Below, one piece after another: positions 43,436 to 52,370 of a DNA stretch of 64,000 nucleotides. Each line of letters begins with the position of its first letter. Position 1 is the stretch's first letter. The notes below the pieces were generated by a model, which made no database searches, was not told where the DNA came from, and saw only the letters and a program-made list of their open reading frames with translations. The stretch comes from Pseudomonas fluorescens HK44 (GTDB lineage: Bacteria; Pseudomonadota; Gammaproteobacteria; Pseudomonadales; Pseudomonadaceae), in NCBI RefSeq assembly GCF_000217955.3, contig NZ_AFOY02000015.1:310001-374000 (forward strand), written 5' to 3'. The translations under genes and the position numbers were made by a program.

Positions 43436-44194
43436 TCAGGACGCCAGCGACATCCCGCCCCCTGCCATGGGCGAGCGAATATCGGACAGGAATCGCTGCG
43501 CGCGAGGGTGTTCCGGGGTCTTGAAGAACGACTCGGGCGTCGCGCGTTCGAGTACCCGACCCTGATCCATGAAAATCACCCGATCAGCCACTTCGCGGGC
43601 GAAGCCCATCTCGTGAGTGACGCAGACCATGGTCATGCCCTCTTTGGCCAGGCCTTTCATCGCCTGTAAAACCTCGCCGACCATTTCCGGGTCCAGCGCG
43701 GAGGTGGGCTCATCGAACAGCATCACCGGCGGGTTCATGGCCAGCGCCCGGGCGATGGCCACGCGCTGTTGCTGGCCGCCCGAGAGTTCGCCGGGGTAAG
43801 CGCCGGCCTTGTGGGCCAGGCCGACGCGCTCCAGCAGGCTCATGGCCAGGTCGCTGGCTTCCTTGGCGGGTAGCTTGCGCAGGCGGCGCGGTGCCAGGGT
43901 GCAGTTTTGCAGCACGGTGAGGTGGGGAAACAGATTGAACTGCTGGAACACGAAACCGATCCGGCTACGCAGTGCATTGACACTGACGGAGCGCGCGTGG
44001 ATGTCGACGCCATCGATGAAAATATTGCCACCCTGGATAGCTTCCAACCGGTTAAGGGTGCGAATCATCGTCGACTTGCCTGAACCCGACGGACCGCAGA
44101 CAACCACCACCTCGCCCTTGGCGACGGTTTCGTTGATGTCGGCCAGCGCATGATAGCTGCCGTACCACTTGTTGACATTTTTCAGTTCGATCAT
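43436..44194 (-). CDS. Polar amino-acid ABC transporter ATP-binding protein
   Basis: 252 aa. Walker [16 protein letters not shown]-loop [13 protein letters not shown], signature [15 protein letters not shown], Walker [16 protein letters not shown]-loop VTHEMGFA: a complete GlnQ/GltL-type ATPase. It follows its two permeases and binding protein. With the sulfur enzymes in the same operon the likely substrate is cystine or another sulfur amino acid; that is inferred from context. Confidence 0.9.
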   Translation of the reverse strand: MIELKNVNKWYGSYHALADINETVAKGEVVVVCGPSGSGKSTMIRTLNRLEAIQGGNIFIDGVDIHARSVSVNALRSRIGFVFQQFNLFPHLTVLQNCTLAPRRLRKLPAKEASDLAMSLLERVGLAHKAGAYPGELSGGQQQRVAIARALAMNPPVMLFDEPTSALDPEMVGEVLQAMKGLAKEGMTMVCVTHEMGFAREVADRVIFMDQGRVLERATPESFFKTPEHPRAQRFLSDIRSPMAGGGMSLAS

Positions 44195-44198
44195 GGGA

Positions 44199-44897
44199 TT
44201 AGACCTTTGCAGAACGGACGGCGAGATGTTTTTCCAGCCAGTAGGCGAAGCGCGACAGGCTGAAGCACATGACGAAGTAAGTGAGGCCGAGCAGGGCGTA
44301 GATCTGGAGCGGTTTGGTCGGCAACTGAGCGCTGATCTGCGAGGCGACGAACGACACTTCGGAGAGGCTGATGATGTAGCCCAGCGAGGTCTCCTTGATG
44401 GTCGATACGAACTGATTCACCAGCGAGGGCAGCATGTTGCGAAAGGCCTGGGGCAGGATCACCAGCAGCATCGAAGACAGGTACGAAAAGCCGAGTGAAC
44501 GGGAGCTTTCCATTTGCCCACGGGGCAGTCCGAGAATCCCGGCACGGATGATTTCGGCCAGGTACACCCCATCGAAAATCACCAGGGCGGCGAGCATGGT
44601 GCCGAATTGATCGGTGCGTTGACCGGTCAGGGTCGGCAGGAGGAAATAGGCCCAGAAGATCACCATCAACAACGGCGTGCCCCGCAGCACATACACGATC
44701 CCGGTGACCGGCACGCGTAAAATCGCGAACGGACTGATGCGGCACAGCGCGAGCAGCACCCCGACGGGAAAGGCCAGCACCAGGGCCGACGCTGCCAGGA
44801 TCAGGGTCATCAACAGGCCACCCAGGGGGCCGTTCGGATACTGGCCGATCAAGTAGTACAGCCCATAGGTTTGGATGATATCGAGCATCTCAGGCAC
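44199..44897 (-). CDS. Amino-acid ABC transporter permease 1
   Basis: 232 aa, HisM/GltK type, five or more helices, with the EAA-loop region [46 protein letters not shown]. It overlaps the other permease by 8 nt and ends 4 nt before the ATPase, so all are cotranscribed. It forms the membrane channel with permease 2. Confidence 0.9.
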   Translation of the reverse strand: MPEMLDIIQTYGLYYLIGQYPNGPLGGLLMTLILAASALVLAFPVGVLLALCRISPFAILRVPVTGIVYVLRGTPLLMVIFWAYFLLPTLTGQRTDQFGTMLAALVIFDGVYLAEIIRAGILGLPRGQMESSRSLGFSYLSSMLLVILPQAFRNMLPSLVNQFVSTIKETSLGYIISLSEVSFVASQISAQLPTKPLQIYALLGLTYFVMCFSLSRFAYWLEKHLAVRSAKV

Positions 44898-45585
44898 TCC
44901 GTACGGGATAGCGTTGCTGGTACCAACTGGACAGCAGGGTGATGACGATCGAGACGCTGATATAACCTGCCGTGGTTACGGCAAACGACTCGAAGCCCCG
45001 GAAGGTGGCGCTTTCCACCTGCTGGGCCTGATACATCATTTCGCCGACCCCGATCACCATGGCGATACTGGTGTTCTTCCACAGGTTCAACGTCTGGCTG
45101 ATCAGCGGTGGCACGGTCACCCGCAGCGACTGCGGGAGGATCACCAGGCGCATGGTGCTGATAAAACCAAAGCCCAGGGTGCGGCCGGCCTCCATTTGCT
45201 CCTTGGGGATGGCGCGCAAACCGCTGCGGATGTCCTCGGCCATATAGGCCGCGGTATAGAGCACCAAGGCGATGACCGCACTGACCGCCTCGATGTTGTG
45301 TTGGTAAATCCAGGACTTGATAGGGGGCGGCAGCAGCTCCGGTGCGCCGAAATACCAGAACAGCATGTGCGCCAGCAACGGCACGTTGCGGATCGCTTCC
45401 ACGTAGGTGATCGAGATGCCGCGTAGCGGCGCGTAAGGGGCTAGCCGCAAAACCGCCAGGATGATCGCCAGAGGTAGCGCGATGACCAAGGTGATCAGGG
45501 CGAGTTGGATGGACAGCAGGAAACCACTGACCAGCCATTCGTGATACTGCCCGGACAGCACAATCGACAAATCAAACGTATTCAT
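44890..45585 (-). CDS. Amino-acid ABC transporter permease 2
   Basis: 231 aa, GltJ/HisQ type. The EAA loop is AEDIRSGLRAIPKEQMEAGRTLGFGFISTMRLVILPQSLRVTVPPL. It follows the binding-protein gene after a 42-bp gap and overlaps permease 1. Two different permeases indicate a heterodimeric channel, as in glutamate/aspartate and cystine systems. Confidence 0.9.
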   Translation of the reverse strand: MNTFDLSIVLSGQYHEWLVSGFLLSIQLALITLVIALPLAIILAVLRLAPYAPLRGISITYVEAIRNVPLLAHMLFWYFGAPELLPPPIKSWIYQHNIEAVSAVIALVLYTAAYMAEDIRSGLRAIPKEQMEAGRTLGFGFISTMRLVILPQSLRVTVPPLISQTLNLWKNTSIAMVIGVGEMMYQAQQVESATFRGFESFAVTTAGYISVSIVITLLSSWYQQRYPVRSA

Positions 45586-45627
45586 AACAGGGGCCCGTGG
45601 CCCGGCCGAAGCCGGGCCTCCAACAAG

Positions 45628-46473
45628 TCAGTTGATGTTGTCGGTTTCGATCTTGAACGACCGGCTGGCGAACTTCATGTTGGAGTCTGGACCAAACCAT
45701 TTGGTGAACAGTTTCTGGGCCTCTCCGGAAGACTCCAGATCACGCAGGGTCTTGTTCACCTGCTCCTGGAAGGCGGGCTCGCCTTTCCTCAGTCCCAACG
45801 CCAAGTGTTCGGTCGACAAGTTTTGCGGGAGGATCCGGTAATCTTTTGCCGCATCTGCGAGCTTGGCGAAATTGCCAGCCAGTGATGTTTCGTCATTGGC
45901 GTAAGCCATACCTTTGCCCTGTTGCAGAGCGAGCAAGGCCTGAGGGTTGGTGTCGAACGAAACAATCTGGGCAGTGGGGAGCTTCGATCTGACGGCCTGC
46001 TCCATCGTGGTGCCTTTGATCGTCAGGATCTTCTTGCCGGCAAGTTGGTCCAGTTGATCAATGCCACTGTCCGCCTTGACCATCACCTTCTGCCCGGTGA
46101 TAAAGGTCGAGAGCGAGAAGTTGATCAAGGCCTCACGCTCCTTGCTATGGGTCAGGGAGGCGGCGAGGAGGTCGATACGACCTTGTTGCAGTTCGGGGAT
46201 GCGGGCGGTGTTCGCCAATTGCTTCACCACCGGCTTGACCCCGAGGTCTGCGGCGACGGCCTTGCAGAGATCCACATCGTAACCCACGATTTCGCGCGTG
46301 GCAGGGTTCATGATGAAGCTGAATGGCTCGTCGGTGCCGAGCACACCGCAGACTAGCTCGCCCTTTGCCTTGATATCGCTGAGTTGATCAGCCCAGGCCG
46401 AGGCGCTGGTTGCCAGCGTCAGGGCCAGTACTGCGGTTTTCCAATGGTTTCTGAGTGCACGGTTCGTTTGCAT
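45628..46473 (-). CDS. Periplasmic amino-acid-binding protein (GltI/PEB1-like)
   Basis: 281 aa. Start at 46473 (MQTNRALRNHWKT) with AAGG 8 nt upstream. The signal peptide ends near AWA-DQ. Family-3 solute-binding domain: VCGVLGTDEPFSFIMNPATREIVGYDVDLCKAVAADLG, RIDLLAASLTHSKEREALINFS, IKGTTMEQAVRSKLP. Similarity is highest to glutamate/aspartate-type binders; the sulfur-enzyme context suggests cystine-like cargo. Binding specificity is not decided by sequence. Confidence 0.87.
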   Translation of the reverse strand: MQTNRALRNHWKTAVLALTLATSASAWADQLSDIKAKGELVCGVLGTDEPFSFIMNPATREIVGYDVDLCKAVAADLGVKPVVKQLANTARIPELQQGRIDLLAASLTHSKEREALINFSLSTFITGQKVMVKADSGIDQLDQLAGKKILTIKGTTMEQAVRSKLPTAQIVSFDTNPQALLALQQGKGMAYANDETSLAGNFAKLADAAKDYRILPQNLSTEHLALGLRKGEPAFQEQVNKTLRDLESSGEAQKLFTKWFGPDSNMKFASRSFKIETDNIN

Positions 46474-46567
46474 TTTCTTGACCTTATTATTGTGAAAAAG
46501 CATTCCGGTTTTATTCTGCATTGGGTAGAGCGAGCGTCGTGGGACCTCTTGTTGGCAGGGGGATCGG

Positions 46568-47746
46568 TTATTCGGCCGAAGCCGTTTGCAGCCGGGCAAA
46601 GCCCGCGCTCAAGTCGGTGATCAGATCGTCGACGTGCTCAAGTCCAATGGACAGCCGAATCAGGTTCTCGCTGATGCCGAGGCTGATTTTCTGTTCATGA
46701 CTCAAGGAGTTGTGCGACATGCTGTAGGAGTGGTTGATCATGCTCTCCACCCCGCCCAGGGAGTCGGCCAGCACAAAAATCGATAGCTGCTCGATGAACG
46801 GAGTCATTGCCTTGCGGTCGGCTTTGAGCTTCAACGAGACCACCGCGCCGCCGGTGCGCATCTGGCTTTTGCACAGTGCGTGCTGCGGATGGCTTTCCAG
46901 CCCCGGGTAGAACACTTCCTCGACCTGCGGGTGGGTGCTGAGAAAGTGGGCAATCTGCGCGGCATTGCTGCACTGGCGCTCCATGCGCACGTCGAGGGTT
47001 TTCAGCCCTCGCAGCGCCAGGTAGCAGTCGAATGGGCCCTGGACGGCACCAATGGCCATGCTGATGGCGCGCAGGCGGTTGAACACTTGCTCATCGGCCG
47101 CCACCACCACACCACCGATCAGGTCGGAGTGCCCGCCGATGTATTTGCTCGCCGAGTGCATGACCAGGTCGACGCCGAACTCGATGGGGCGCTGGTTCCA
47201 GGGCGAGCAGAAGGTGTTGTCGACGCAGGTCAGGATGCCGTGGGCACGGGCAAAATCGGTGACGCGCTGTATGTCCACCAGTTGCAGCAGTGGGTTGGTT
47301 GGCGTCTCGATCCAGATCAGTTGGGTGTTGTCGCGACGGCTGGCAGCCAGCGCCTCGAGGTCGTTGAGGTCGATGTAGCTGGCGCTCAACCCGGAGGTCT
47401 TGCTGCGATAGTCCTGCATCAGGCGGAAGGTGCCACCGTAGACGCCAGACATCACGATCACGTGGGAGTCCTTCGGCAGGAGTTCAAGTACGGTGGCGGT
47501 GGCGGCCATACCTGAAGCGCAGGCTACCGCACCACATCCGTGCTCCAGCTGGGCAATGCAGGTCTCGTAGGCATGGCGGGTGGGGTTGCCGACCCGTCCG
47601 TAGGCGTAGTCCGGGCTGTCGTCCAGGCTGCGCTTGCTGAATGAGCTGGAGGTGACGATTGCCGGAAACAGCGTATTGTCAGCGTAGGTCGACTGTTCGC
47701 CGGCGTGGATCACTCGGGTCGAGAAATTATTCTTGTTCTGGCTCAT
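46568..47746 (-). CDS. Cys/Met-metabolism PLP enzyme (cystathionine gamma-lyase/methionine gamma-lyase type)
   Basis: 392 aa. Full type-I fold: YGRVGNPTRHAYETCIAQLE, ASGMAATATVL, PLP-ring contact VMSGVYGGTFRLMQ, Asp in LTCVDNTFCSPWNQRP, and the Schiff-base Lys in MHSASKYIGGHSD. NHSYSMSHNSLSHEQK near the end is the substrate-carboxylate region. It releases H2S, methanethiol or cysteine by beta- or gamma-elimination; the exact substrate is uncertain. It lies in the same operon as the transporter and RidA. Confidence 0.88.
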   Translation of the reverse strand: MSQNKNNFSTRVIHAGEQSTYADNTLFPAIVTSSSFSKRSLDDSPDYAYGRVGNPTRHAYETCIAQLEHGCGAVACASGMAATATVLELLPKDSHVIVMSGVYGGTFRLMQDYRSKTSGLSASYIDLNDLEALAASRRDNTQLIWIETPTNPLLQLVDIQRVTDFARAHGILTCVDNTFCSPWNQRPIEFGVDLVMHSASKYIGGHSDLIGGVVVAADEQVFNRLRAISMAIGAVQGPFDCYLALRGLKTLDVRMERQCSNAAQIAHFLSTHPQVEEVFYPGLESHPQHALCKSQMRTGGAVVSLKLKADRKAMTPFIEQLSIFVLADSLGGVESMINHSYSMSHNSLSHEQKISLGISENLIRLSIGLEHVDDLITDLSAGFARLQTASAE

Positions 47747-47767
47747 GTCGGGAATACCTTGCGCGGG

Positions 47768-48811
47768 CTAAAGAAAGCGATCGAGTTGTTTGGTATACGG
47801 GGTGATGTCGCCGATATTGCGCGCGACCCAATCACGGTCGTAATAGGTGTCCAGATAGCGTTCGCCGCTATCGCACATCAGGGTCACGATAGAGCCCTCT
47901 ATACCCTGTTCCTGCATCTGCAAGGCAACATTCAGCGCCCCCCACATATTGGTTCCGGTGGAGCCGCCGGGTTTCTTGCCAAGCAGCTTTTCCAGCCAAT
48001 AGAGGGTGGCGATGCTGGCCGCGTCGGGCACCTTGAGCATGTCGTCGATCACGTCCGGCAGGAAAGACGGCTCTACCTGAGGGCGCCCGATGCCTTCGAT
48101 ACGGCTGCCATGGGGGCTGGTGAGGCTCAAGTTGCCTGTACGGTAGCTTTCATAGAACACCGAGTTTTCGGGATCGACGACAATCAGGCGGGTGTCGTGG
48201 CCCTTGTAGCGAATGTAGCGGCCGAGGGTCGAGGAGGTTCCACCAGTGCCGGCGCTCATGACAATCACGTGGGGAACGGGGTGCGGCTCGCCGGCCATCT
48301 GCTGGAAGATGCTGTCGGCGATATTGTTGTTGCCGCGCCAGTCCGTCGCCCGCTCGGCGTAGGTGAACTGGTCCATGTAGTGGCCGTCGCTCTCGCGTGC
48401 CAGACGCTCGGCCTCGGCATAGACATGGGACGAGTGATCGACGAAGTAGCAGTGTCCGCCTAGTTGCTCGACCTGTTCGATTTTCTTACTGGCGGTGTTG
48501 CGCGGCATGACTGCGGTGAAACGCAGGCCCAGCAGTTTGGCGAAATAGGCTTCGGACACGGCTGTGCTACCCGAGGAGGCCTCGACCACATGGGTACCCT
48601 CGCGGATCTTGCCGCTGCAGATGGCGTGCAGGAACAGCGAGCGTGCCAGCCGGTGCTTGAGACTGCCGGTGGGATGGGTGCTCTCGTCCTTGAGGTAGAT
48701 ATCGACGCCCTTCAAGCCGGGAATGTCCAGCTTGTGGATGTGGGTGTCGGCGGAACGTAGCAGGTCGCAGGAAATACTGCCGATGACCGTGCGGATCCAG
48801 TCATTCATCAT
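47768..48811 (-). CDS. PLP-dependent cysteine-synthase/cystathionine-beta-synthase-family enzyme
   Basis: 347 aa. Start at 48811 (MMNDWIRT) with GGAG 8 nt upstream. Fold-type [19 protein letters not shown] with the PLP Lys, [17 protein letters not shown], the phosphate loop [17 protein letters not shown] and [11 protein letters not shown] near the end. It is longer than CysK and resembles the L-cysteine desulfhydrase/O-acetylserine-like branch used for cysteine degradation in pseudomonads. Probable lyase releasing H2S and aminoacrylate, fitting the adjacent RidA. Confidence 0.82.
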   Translation of the reverse strand: MMNDWIRTVIGSISCDLLRSADTHIHKLDIPGLKGVDIYLKDESTHPTGSLKHRLARSLFLHAICSGKIREGTHVVEASSGSTAVSEAYFAKLLGLRFTAVMPRNTASKKIEQVEQLGGHCYFVDHSSHVYAEAERLARESDGHYMDQFTYAERATDWRGNNNIADSIFQQMAGEPHPVPHVIVMSAGTGGTSSTLGRYIRYKGHDTRLIVVDPENSVFYESYRTGNLSLTSPHGSRIEGIGRPQVEPSFLPDVIDDMLKVPDAASIATLYWLEKLLGKKPGGSTGTNMWGALNVALQMQEQGIEGSIVTLMCDSGERYLDTYYDRDWVARNIGDITPYTKQLDRFL

Positions 48812-48825
48812 GGTCTGACTCCGGC

Positions 48826-49209
48826 TCAGCATGCGGCCACCGCGATAGCGTCCACTTCCACCAGCGCTGCTCGCGGCAAGCTGCTGACGCCGATCGCCGC
48901 GCGCGCCGGATAGGGCTTGGCGAATAGCTCCTCCATCACCCCATTGATCAAGGCGAAGTGGCTCAGGTCAGTCAGGTAGATGTTCAGTTTGACGATATCG
49001 GCGAAGCTCATCGAGGCCTCTTCGAGAATCGCCTTGAGGTTGGCGAAGGCTTGCCGGGTTTGCGCTTCAATGCCTTCGACCATTTGCATGCTCTGCGGGT
49101 CGAGGGCAATCTGGCCGGAAACATAAAGGGTATCTGCGCACTTCACTGCTTGCGAATAAGGGCCAATCGCCTTGGGAGCGGCGGGGCTGACGATGATCTT
49201 CTTGTTCAT
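48826..49209 (-). CDS. ridA: RidA-family enamine/imine deaminase
   Basis: 127 aa. Start at 49209 (MNKKIIVSP) with GGAG upstream. Conserved [37 protein letters not shown] and [15 protein letters not shown], with the catalytic Arg in the last. Hydrolyses 2-aminoacrylate to pyruvate, the toxic intermediate set free by cysteine or methionine lyases. As the first gene of the minus-strand sulfur operon it fits that need. The gene is separated from an eroded DecR-like regulator by about 125 bp. Confidence 0.92.
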   Translation of the reverse strand: MNKKIIVSPAAPKAIGPYSQAVKCADTLYVSGQIALDPQSMQMVEGIEAQTRQAFANLKAILEEASMSFADIVKLNIYLTDLSHFALINGVMEELFAKPYPARAAIGVSSLPRAALVEVDAIAVAAC

Positions 49210-49334
49210 CTCGGGTGTCTCCAGGCACGTTTCATGGGACAAATCTTACCGTCACCCTTCGGGAAAAGAGTTTTAATATTCCTATTAGTTGCGCTGTTTT
49301 TTAGAAAAAATTTCTACAGATTTCCGCTTTTGGA

Positions 49335-49480
49335 AAAATTTATATTCTCGAGTGCCATATTCCCTCTCTTGCAACGCGATGCCTCCATTTCCCTCGAGGG
49401 TCTCGCCGAGGCCGTCAACCTTTTAACAACCCCTGCTGGAAGCAGGTAACGAAGCTCGAGGAAAGGGGGCTGTGTCAGAA
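49335..49480 (+). pseudogene. Remnant of a DecR/Lrp-family regulator (HTH only, frameshifted)
   Basis: LQRDASISLEGLAEAVNLLTTP is followed, after a one-base loss, by CWKQVTKLEERG in another frame; this is the Lrp winged-helix (compare [23 protein letters not shown] of DecR). The effector domain is gone, and no credible start exists. It is divergent from the sulfur operon, where such a regulator would sit, so the operon may have lost its local control. Confidence 0.75.
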
Positions 49481-49868
49481 GCCAAGGCAGACCTGCTGGG
49501 CCACGGGGGGGCAACTCAAGACACAGCGTCGTGACAGACCCTGGAAGCAATTGCCAAGAGCGAGGAGGGGCTTGAAGAGGGGGTGGAGTGTTACCGCTGT
49601 CCGAAAACGGACTTAAGTGTTCAGCCGCTCCGGTTTGATGTTTGAGCAGGAGCACACACAGTGATCGGGATGGAAATGATGGCAACATTCGGCGGATGTA
49701 CTTTTGCGACAAGCTCGTGCTGCATGAGATAACCAAACACACTGGATATAGGGGGGCGCCTGCGCTGTTCGCGTATCGCGATGTGTGCCGCGCTGATTGA
49801 TGCGCAACGCCGTCTCCTTGCTCCAATAAGGCAGAACGCGCCGTCCCTCGGCGGGCGGCGCGCTCGCA
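49481..49868. other. Unassigned segment between the two sulfur modules
   Basis: About 390 bp with no recognised gene on either strand; frames are broken or basic-rich without known motifs. It lies at the junction to the compositionally different block and might hold degraded mobile DNA, but no terminal repeats were seen. Confidence 0.4.
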
Positions 49869-50336
49869 TCATGTCGTCACAATGTAATCAGTCGGCAACG
49901 CGGTCGTGCGCTTGATCACCTCCATTGCGAACGCCGAACTGACGTCCATCAGCTCGACGCTCTTGATCAGCCGTTTGTAGACCTTGTCGTATCCGGCGAT
50001 ATTTGGCACGACGACCTTGAGCAGGTAATCGACGTCGCCGCTCATCCGGTAGATCTCGATGATCTCCGGAATCGCACACACAGCCTCGACGAAATGCTTC
50101 GTCCACTCATCACCGTGCTGATTCGAGCGCACTGTCACGAAGGCAACGAGCCCCAGGTTCAGTTTGGCCGGATCGCATAGCACGACCTCCCGGCAGATCA
50201 CTCCCTCCTCCCGTAGCTTTTGCAACCTTCGCCAGCATGGCGTCGGCGACAGATTCACCGCCTTTGCCAGGTTGTTCAGGCCAATCGTCGCATCTGCCTG
50301 AAGCATCGTGAGTATCTGTGCGTCGCGTTTATCCAT
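49869..50336 (-). CDS. DecR-like Lrp/AsnC-family regulator
   Basis: 155 aa. Start at 50336 (MDKRDAQIL) with a strong GGAGG 5 nt upstream. HTH LNNLAKAVNLSPTPCWRRLQKLREEGVI and the RAM domain (VEAVCAIPEIIEIYRMSGDVDYLLKVVV, MDVSSAFAMEVIKRTTALP) parallel E. coli DecR, the cysteine-sensing activator. Divergent from the lyase gene across 168 bp; likely its regulator. Codon use differs from the Pseudomonas flanks. Confidence 0.88.
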   Translation of the reverse strand: MDKRDAQILTMLQADATIGLNNLAKAVNLSPTPCWRRLQKLREEGVICREVVLCDPAKLNLGLVAFVTVRSNQHGDEWTKHFVEAVCAIPEIIEIYRMSGDVDYLLKVVVPNIAGYDKVYKRLIKSVELMDVSSAFAMEVIKRTTALPTDYIVTT

Positions 50337-50504
50337 ATCGCCTCCGAAGTAGAAATTTTTTCTAATCCTATCTTGGTTGGCGCCATTCTTTGGAAACAAT
50401 TTTCGTATTGACGCAATTAATATGACCTCAAGCACAGCGACTACCCATGACGATGCGGCGCCGCTTGATTCGCCTCGATTGAACTGACGAAAAAGGATCA
50501 CGCC

Positions 50505-51692
50505 TTGAACACCACGTATTCGACCGACACTGTTCTGGTCCACGAGGGCCGCACGCACAACCAGCTCGGTGCGCCGGTGAACCCGCCAGTCTACCGGCAA
50601 TCGACGTTGCTCTTTAACAGCCTCGAGGCGCTGAAGGCTGCGAGCGGCACGCCGAACGCATACGGCCGCGGCGGTAGTCCGACCACCCGTGCACTCGAAA
50701 ACGCGCTCGCCCGTCTCGAAGGTGCGCATCGTGCAATGTTGACGCCGAGCGGGCTCAGTGCGATCACCACATCGCTGCTCGCGGTGCTCGGTCCCGGCGA
50801 TCATTTGCTGATGACAGACTCGGTCTACGATCCGACTCGTGCGTTCTGCGCGGAGACGCTTGCGCGTCTCGGCATCGAAACGACGTACTACAACCCGTCG
50901 ATCGGTTCGGACATCGCAGCGCTGATGCGTCCGAACACGCGGGCTGTGTTTGTCGAGTCGCCCGGCTCGCTGACATTCGAGGTGCAGGACATTCCGGCAA
51001 TCAGCCGGATCGCGCATCAGCACGGCGCAATCGTGCTGATGGACAACACCTGGGCTACGCCGCTGTATTTCCGTTCGTTCGAGCATGGTGTCGACGTGTC
51101 GATTCACGCCGCGACGAAATACATCTCCGGGCACTCTGACGTGCTAATGGGCGCGATCCTCACGACCGAGGCGCTCTTTGCGACAATCAACCGCTTCTAT
51201 CGGCAGCTCGGCATGACCGTGAGCGGCGACGACGCGTATCTCGCACTGCGCGGCTTGCGCACGCTGTCGTTGCGACTCGAGCGGCACCAGCGTAACGCGC
51301 ACGCACTCACGGAATGGTTCGCGCAGCAGCCGGAAGTCGCTCAGATCCTGTATCCGGCACGGCCGGATTCACCTGGGCATGCGTTGTGGAGGCGCGATTT
51401 CACGGGGGCAAGTGGCTTGTTCGGCGTGGTGCTCAACCCGCAATCAGATGAAGCGCTGCGCGCGATGCTCGACGGCATGACCTGCTTCGGCATGGGCTAT
51501 AGCTGGGGCGGGTTCGAGAGCCTGATTCTCCGGTCGAATCCGGCGAGCTCCCGCACGGCGACGCAATGGCCGTGGAAAGGCCCGCTGCTGCGAATTCACG
51601 CAGGCCTCGAGCACCCGGACGACATGATCGCCGATCTCGAAGTCGCATTCTCCAGGCTTCGCGCCGCCGCGCTGACCCCAATGGACGCCTGA
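50505..51692 (+). CDS. Trans-sulfuration PLP enzyme, cystathionine beta-lyase type (MetC-like)
   Basis: 395 aa with a TTG start preceded by AAGGA. YGRGGSPTTRALENALARLEGA, LTPSGLSAITTSLLAV, TDSVYDPTRAFC, VLMDNTWATPLYFRS and the Lys in IHAATKYISGHSD. SPGSLTFEVQD and GMGYSWGGFESL are typical of cystathionine beta-lyases. Alternatively it may be a cysteine desulfhydrase under DecR-type control. The divergent DecR-like gene supports cysteine-linked regulation. Codon use is richer in GCG and CGC than the neighbours. Confidence 0.88.
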   Translation: MNTTYSTDTVLVHEGRTHNQLGAPVNPPVYRQSTLLFNSLEALKAASGTPNAYGRGGSPTTRALENALARLEGAHRAMLTPSGLSAITTSLLAVLGPGDHLLMTDSVYDPTRAFCAETLARLGIETTYYNPSIGSDIAALMRPNTRAVFVESPGSLTFEVQDIPAISRIAHQHGAIVLMDNTWATPLYFRSFEHGVDVSIHAATKYISGHSDVLMGAILTTEALFATINRFYRQLGMTVSGDDAYLALRGLRTLSLRLERHQRNAHALTEWFAQQPEVAQILYPARPDSPGHALWRRDFTGASGLFGVVLNPQSDEALRAMLDGMTCFGMGYSWGGFESLILRSNPASSRTATQWPWKGPLLRIHAGLEHPDDMIADLEVAFSRLRAAALTPMDA

Positions 51693-51755
51693 CCCGCCGC
51701 GCGCGTCGCCCACCCATCACCTCAACGTTCAATACCCACCCACAGAGAGACAACC

Positions 51756-52100
51756 ATGAAAGACAAACTGCTCATTCTTCGTCCAGGTTTCTTCAGCGGC
51801 ACCGAAGGCCCGTTCTATTGCGGGGACTCGGTCTCTGTCGAAGGCTTGCTGAGCTTCTGCCCGCAGCTTCGGGACATGGTCGACGTCGAGTACATCGACG
51901 CACCGCGTCCGCGCAACGCAATCGTCGCGCTGATCGGCGAAGACAACCAGTCTGCGCCGGTGATCGTGCTCGGCAAAGGGCAGGAGCCGAAGGACGTGTC
52001 CGTTGCGGTTCAGGAGTACAACGGCACACGCTTCATCAACGCGCCCGACGATATCCGGCGCTACCTGTCGTCACAGTACAGCGTCGCGCATGCGTCGTAA
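51756..52100 (+). CDS. DUF3088-like protein
   Basis: 114 aa; GAGAGA box before the ATG. LLILRPGFFSGTEGPFYCGDSVSVEGLLSFCPQL, DVEYIDAPRPRNAIVALIGEDNQSAPVIVLG and NGTRFINAPDDIRRYLSS match DUF3088, a thioredoxin-like small family of unknown role. It follows the MetC-like gene by 63 nt in the same compositional block, so the two probably travelled together. No CxxC motif is present. Confidence 0.7.
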   Translation: MKDKLLILRPGFFSGTEGPFYCGDSVSVEGLLSFCPQLRDMVDVEYIDAPRPRNAIVALIGEDNQSAPVIVLGKGQEPKDVSVAVQEYNGTRFINAPDDIRRYLSSQYSVAHAS

Positions 52101-52370
52101 TCGGTAGCAATCAGGTACACGCACCAAAAACGGCCCGCCGCACTTCGTGATGGCAGGCCGCGGGCCGACGGTTCGCTTGCGAGCCGCCGGCCTATTCCTT
52201 TGGCGCGACCGCAACGTGGGGCAAACTTGAATGCTAATGGCCTGCTACTGCGGTATTTCCCCAAGGGCACCGACAGTTCGGCTGACACGGGGGGACATAG
52301 AGGAAAAAAGGCTTTCAGCCCATCAACTCGATCATTACAGATCGTTCCCACGCTACCGTACGTTGAATCA

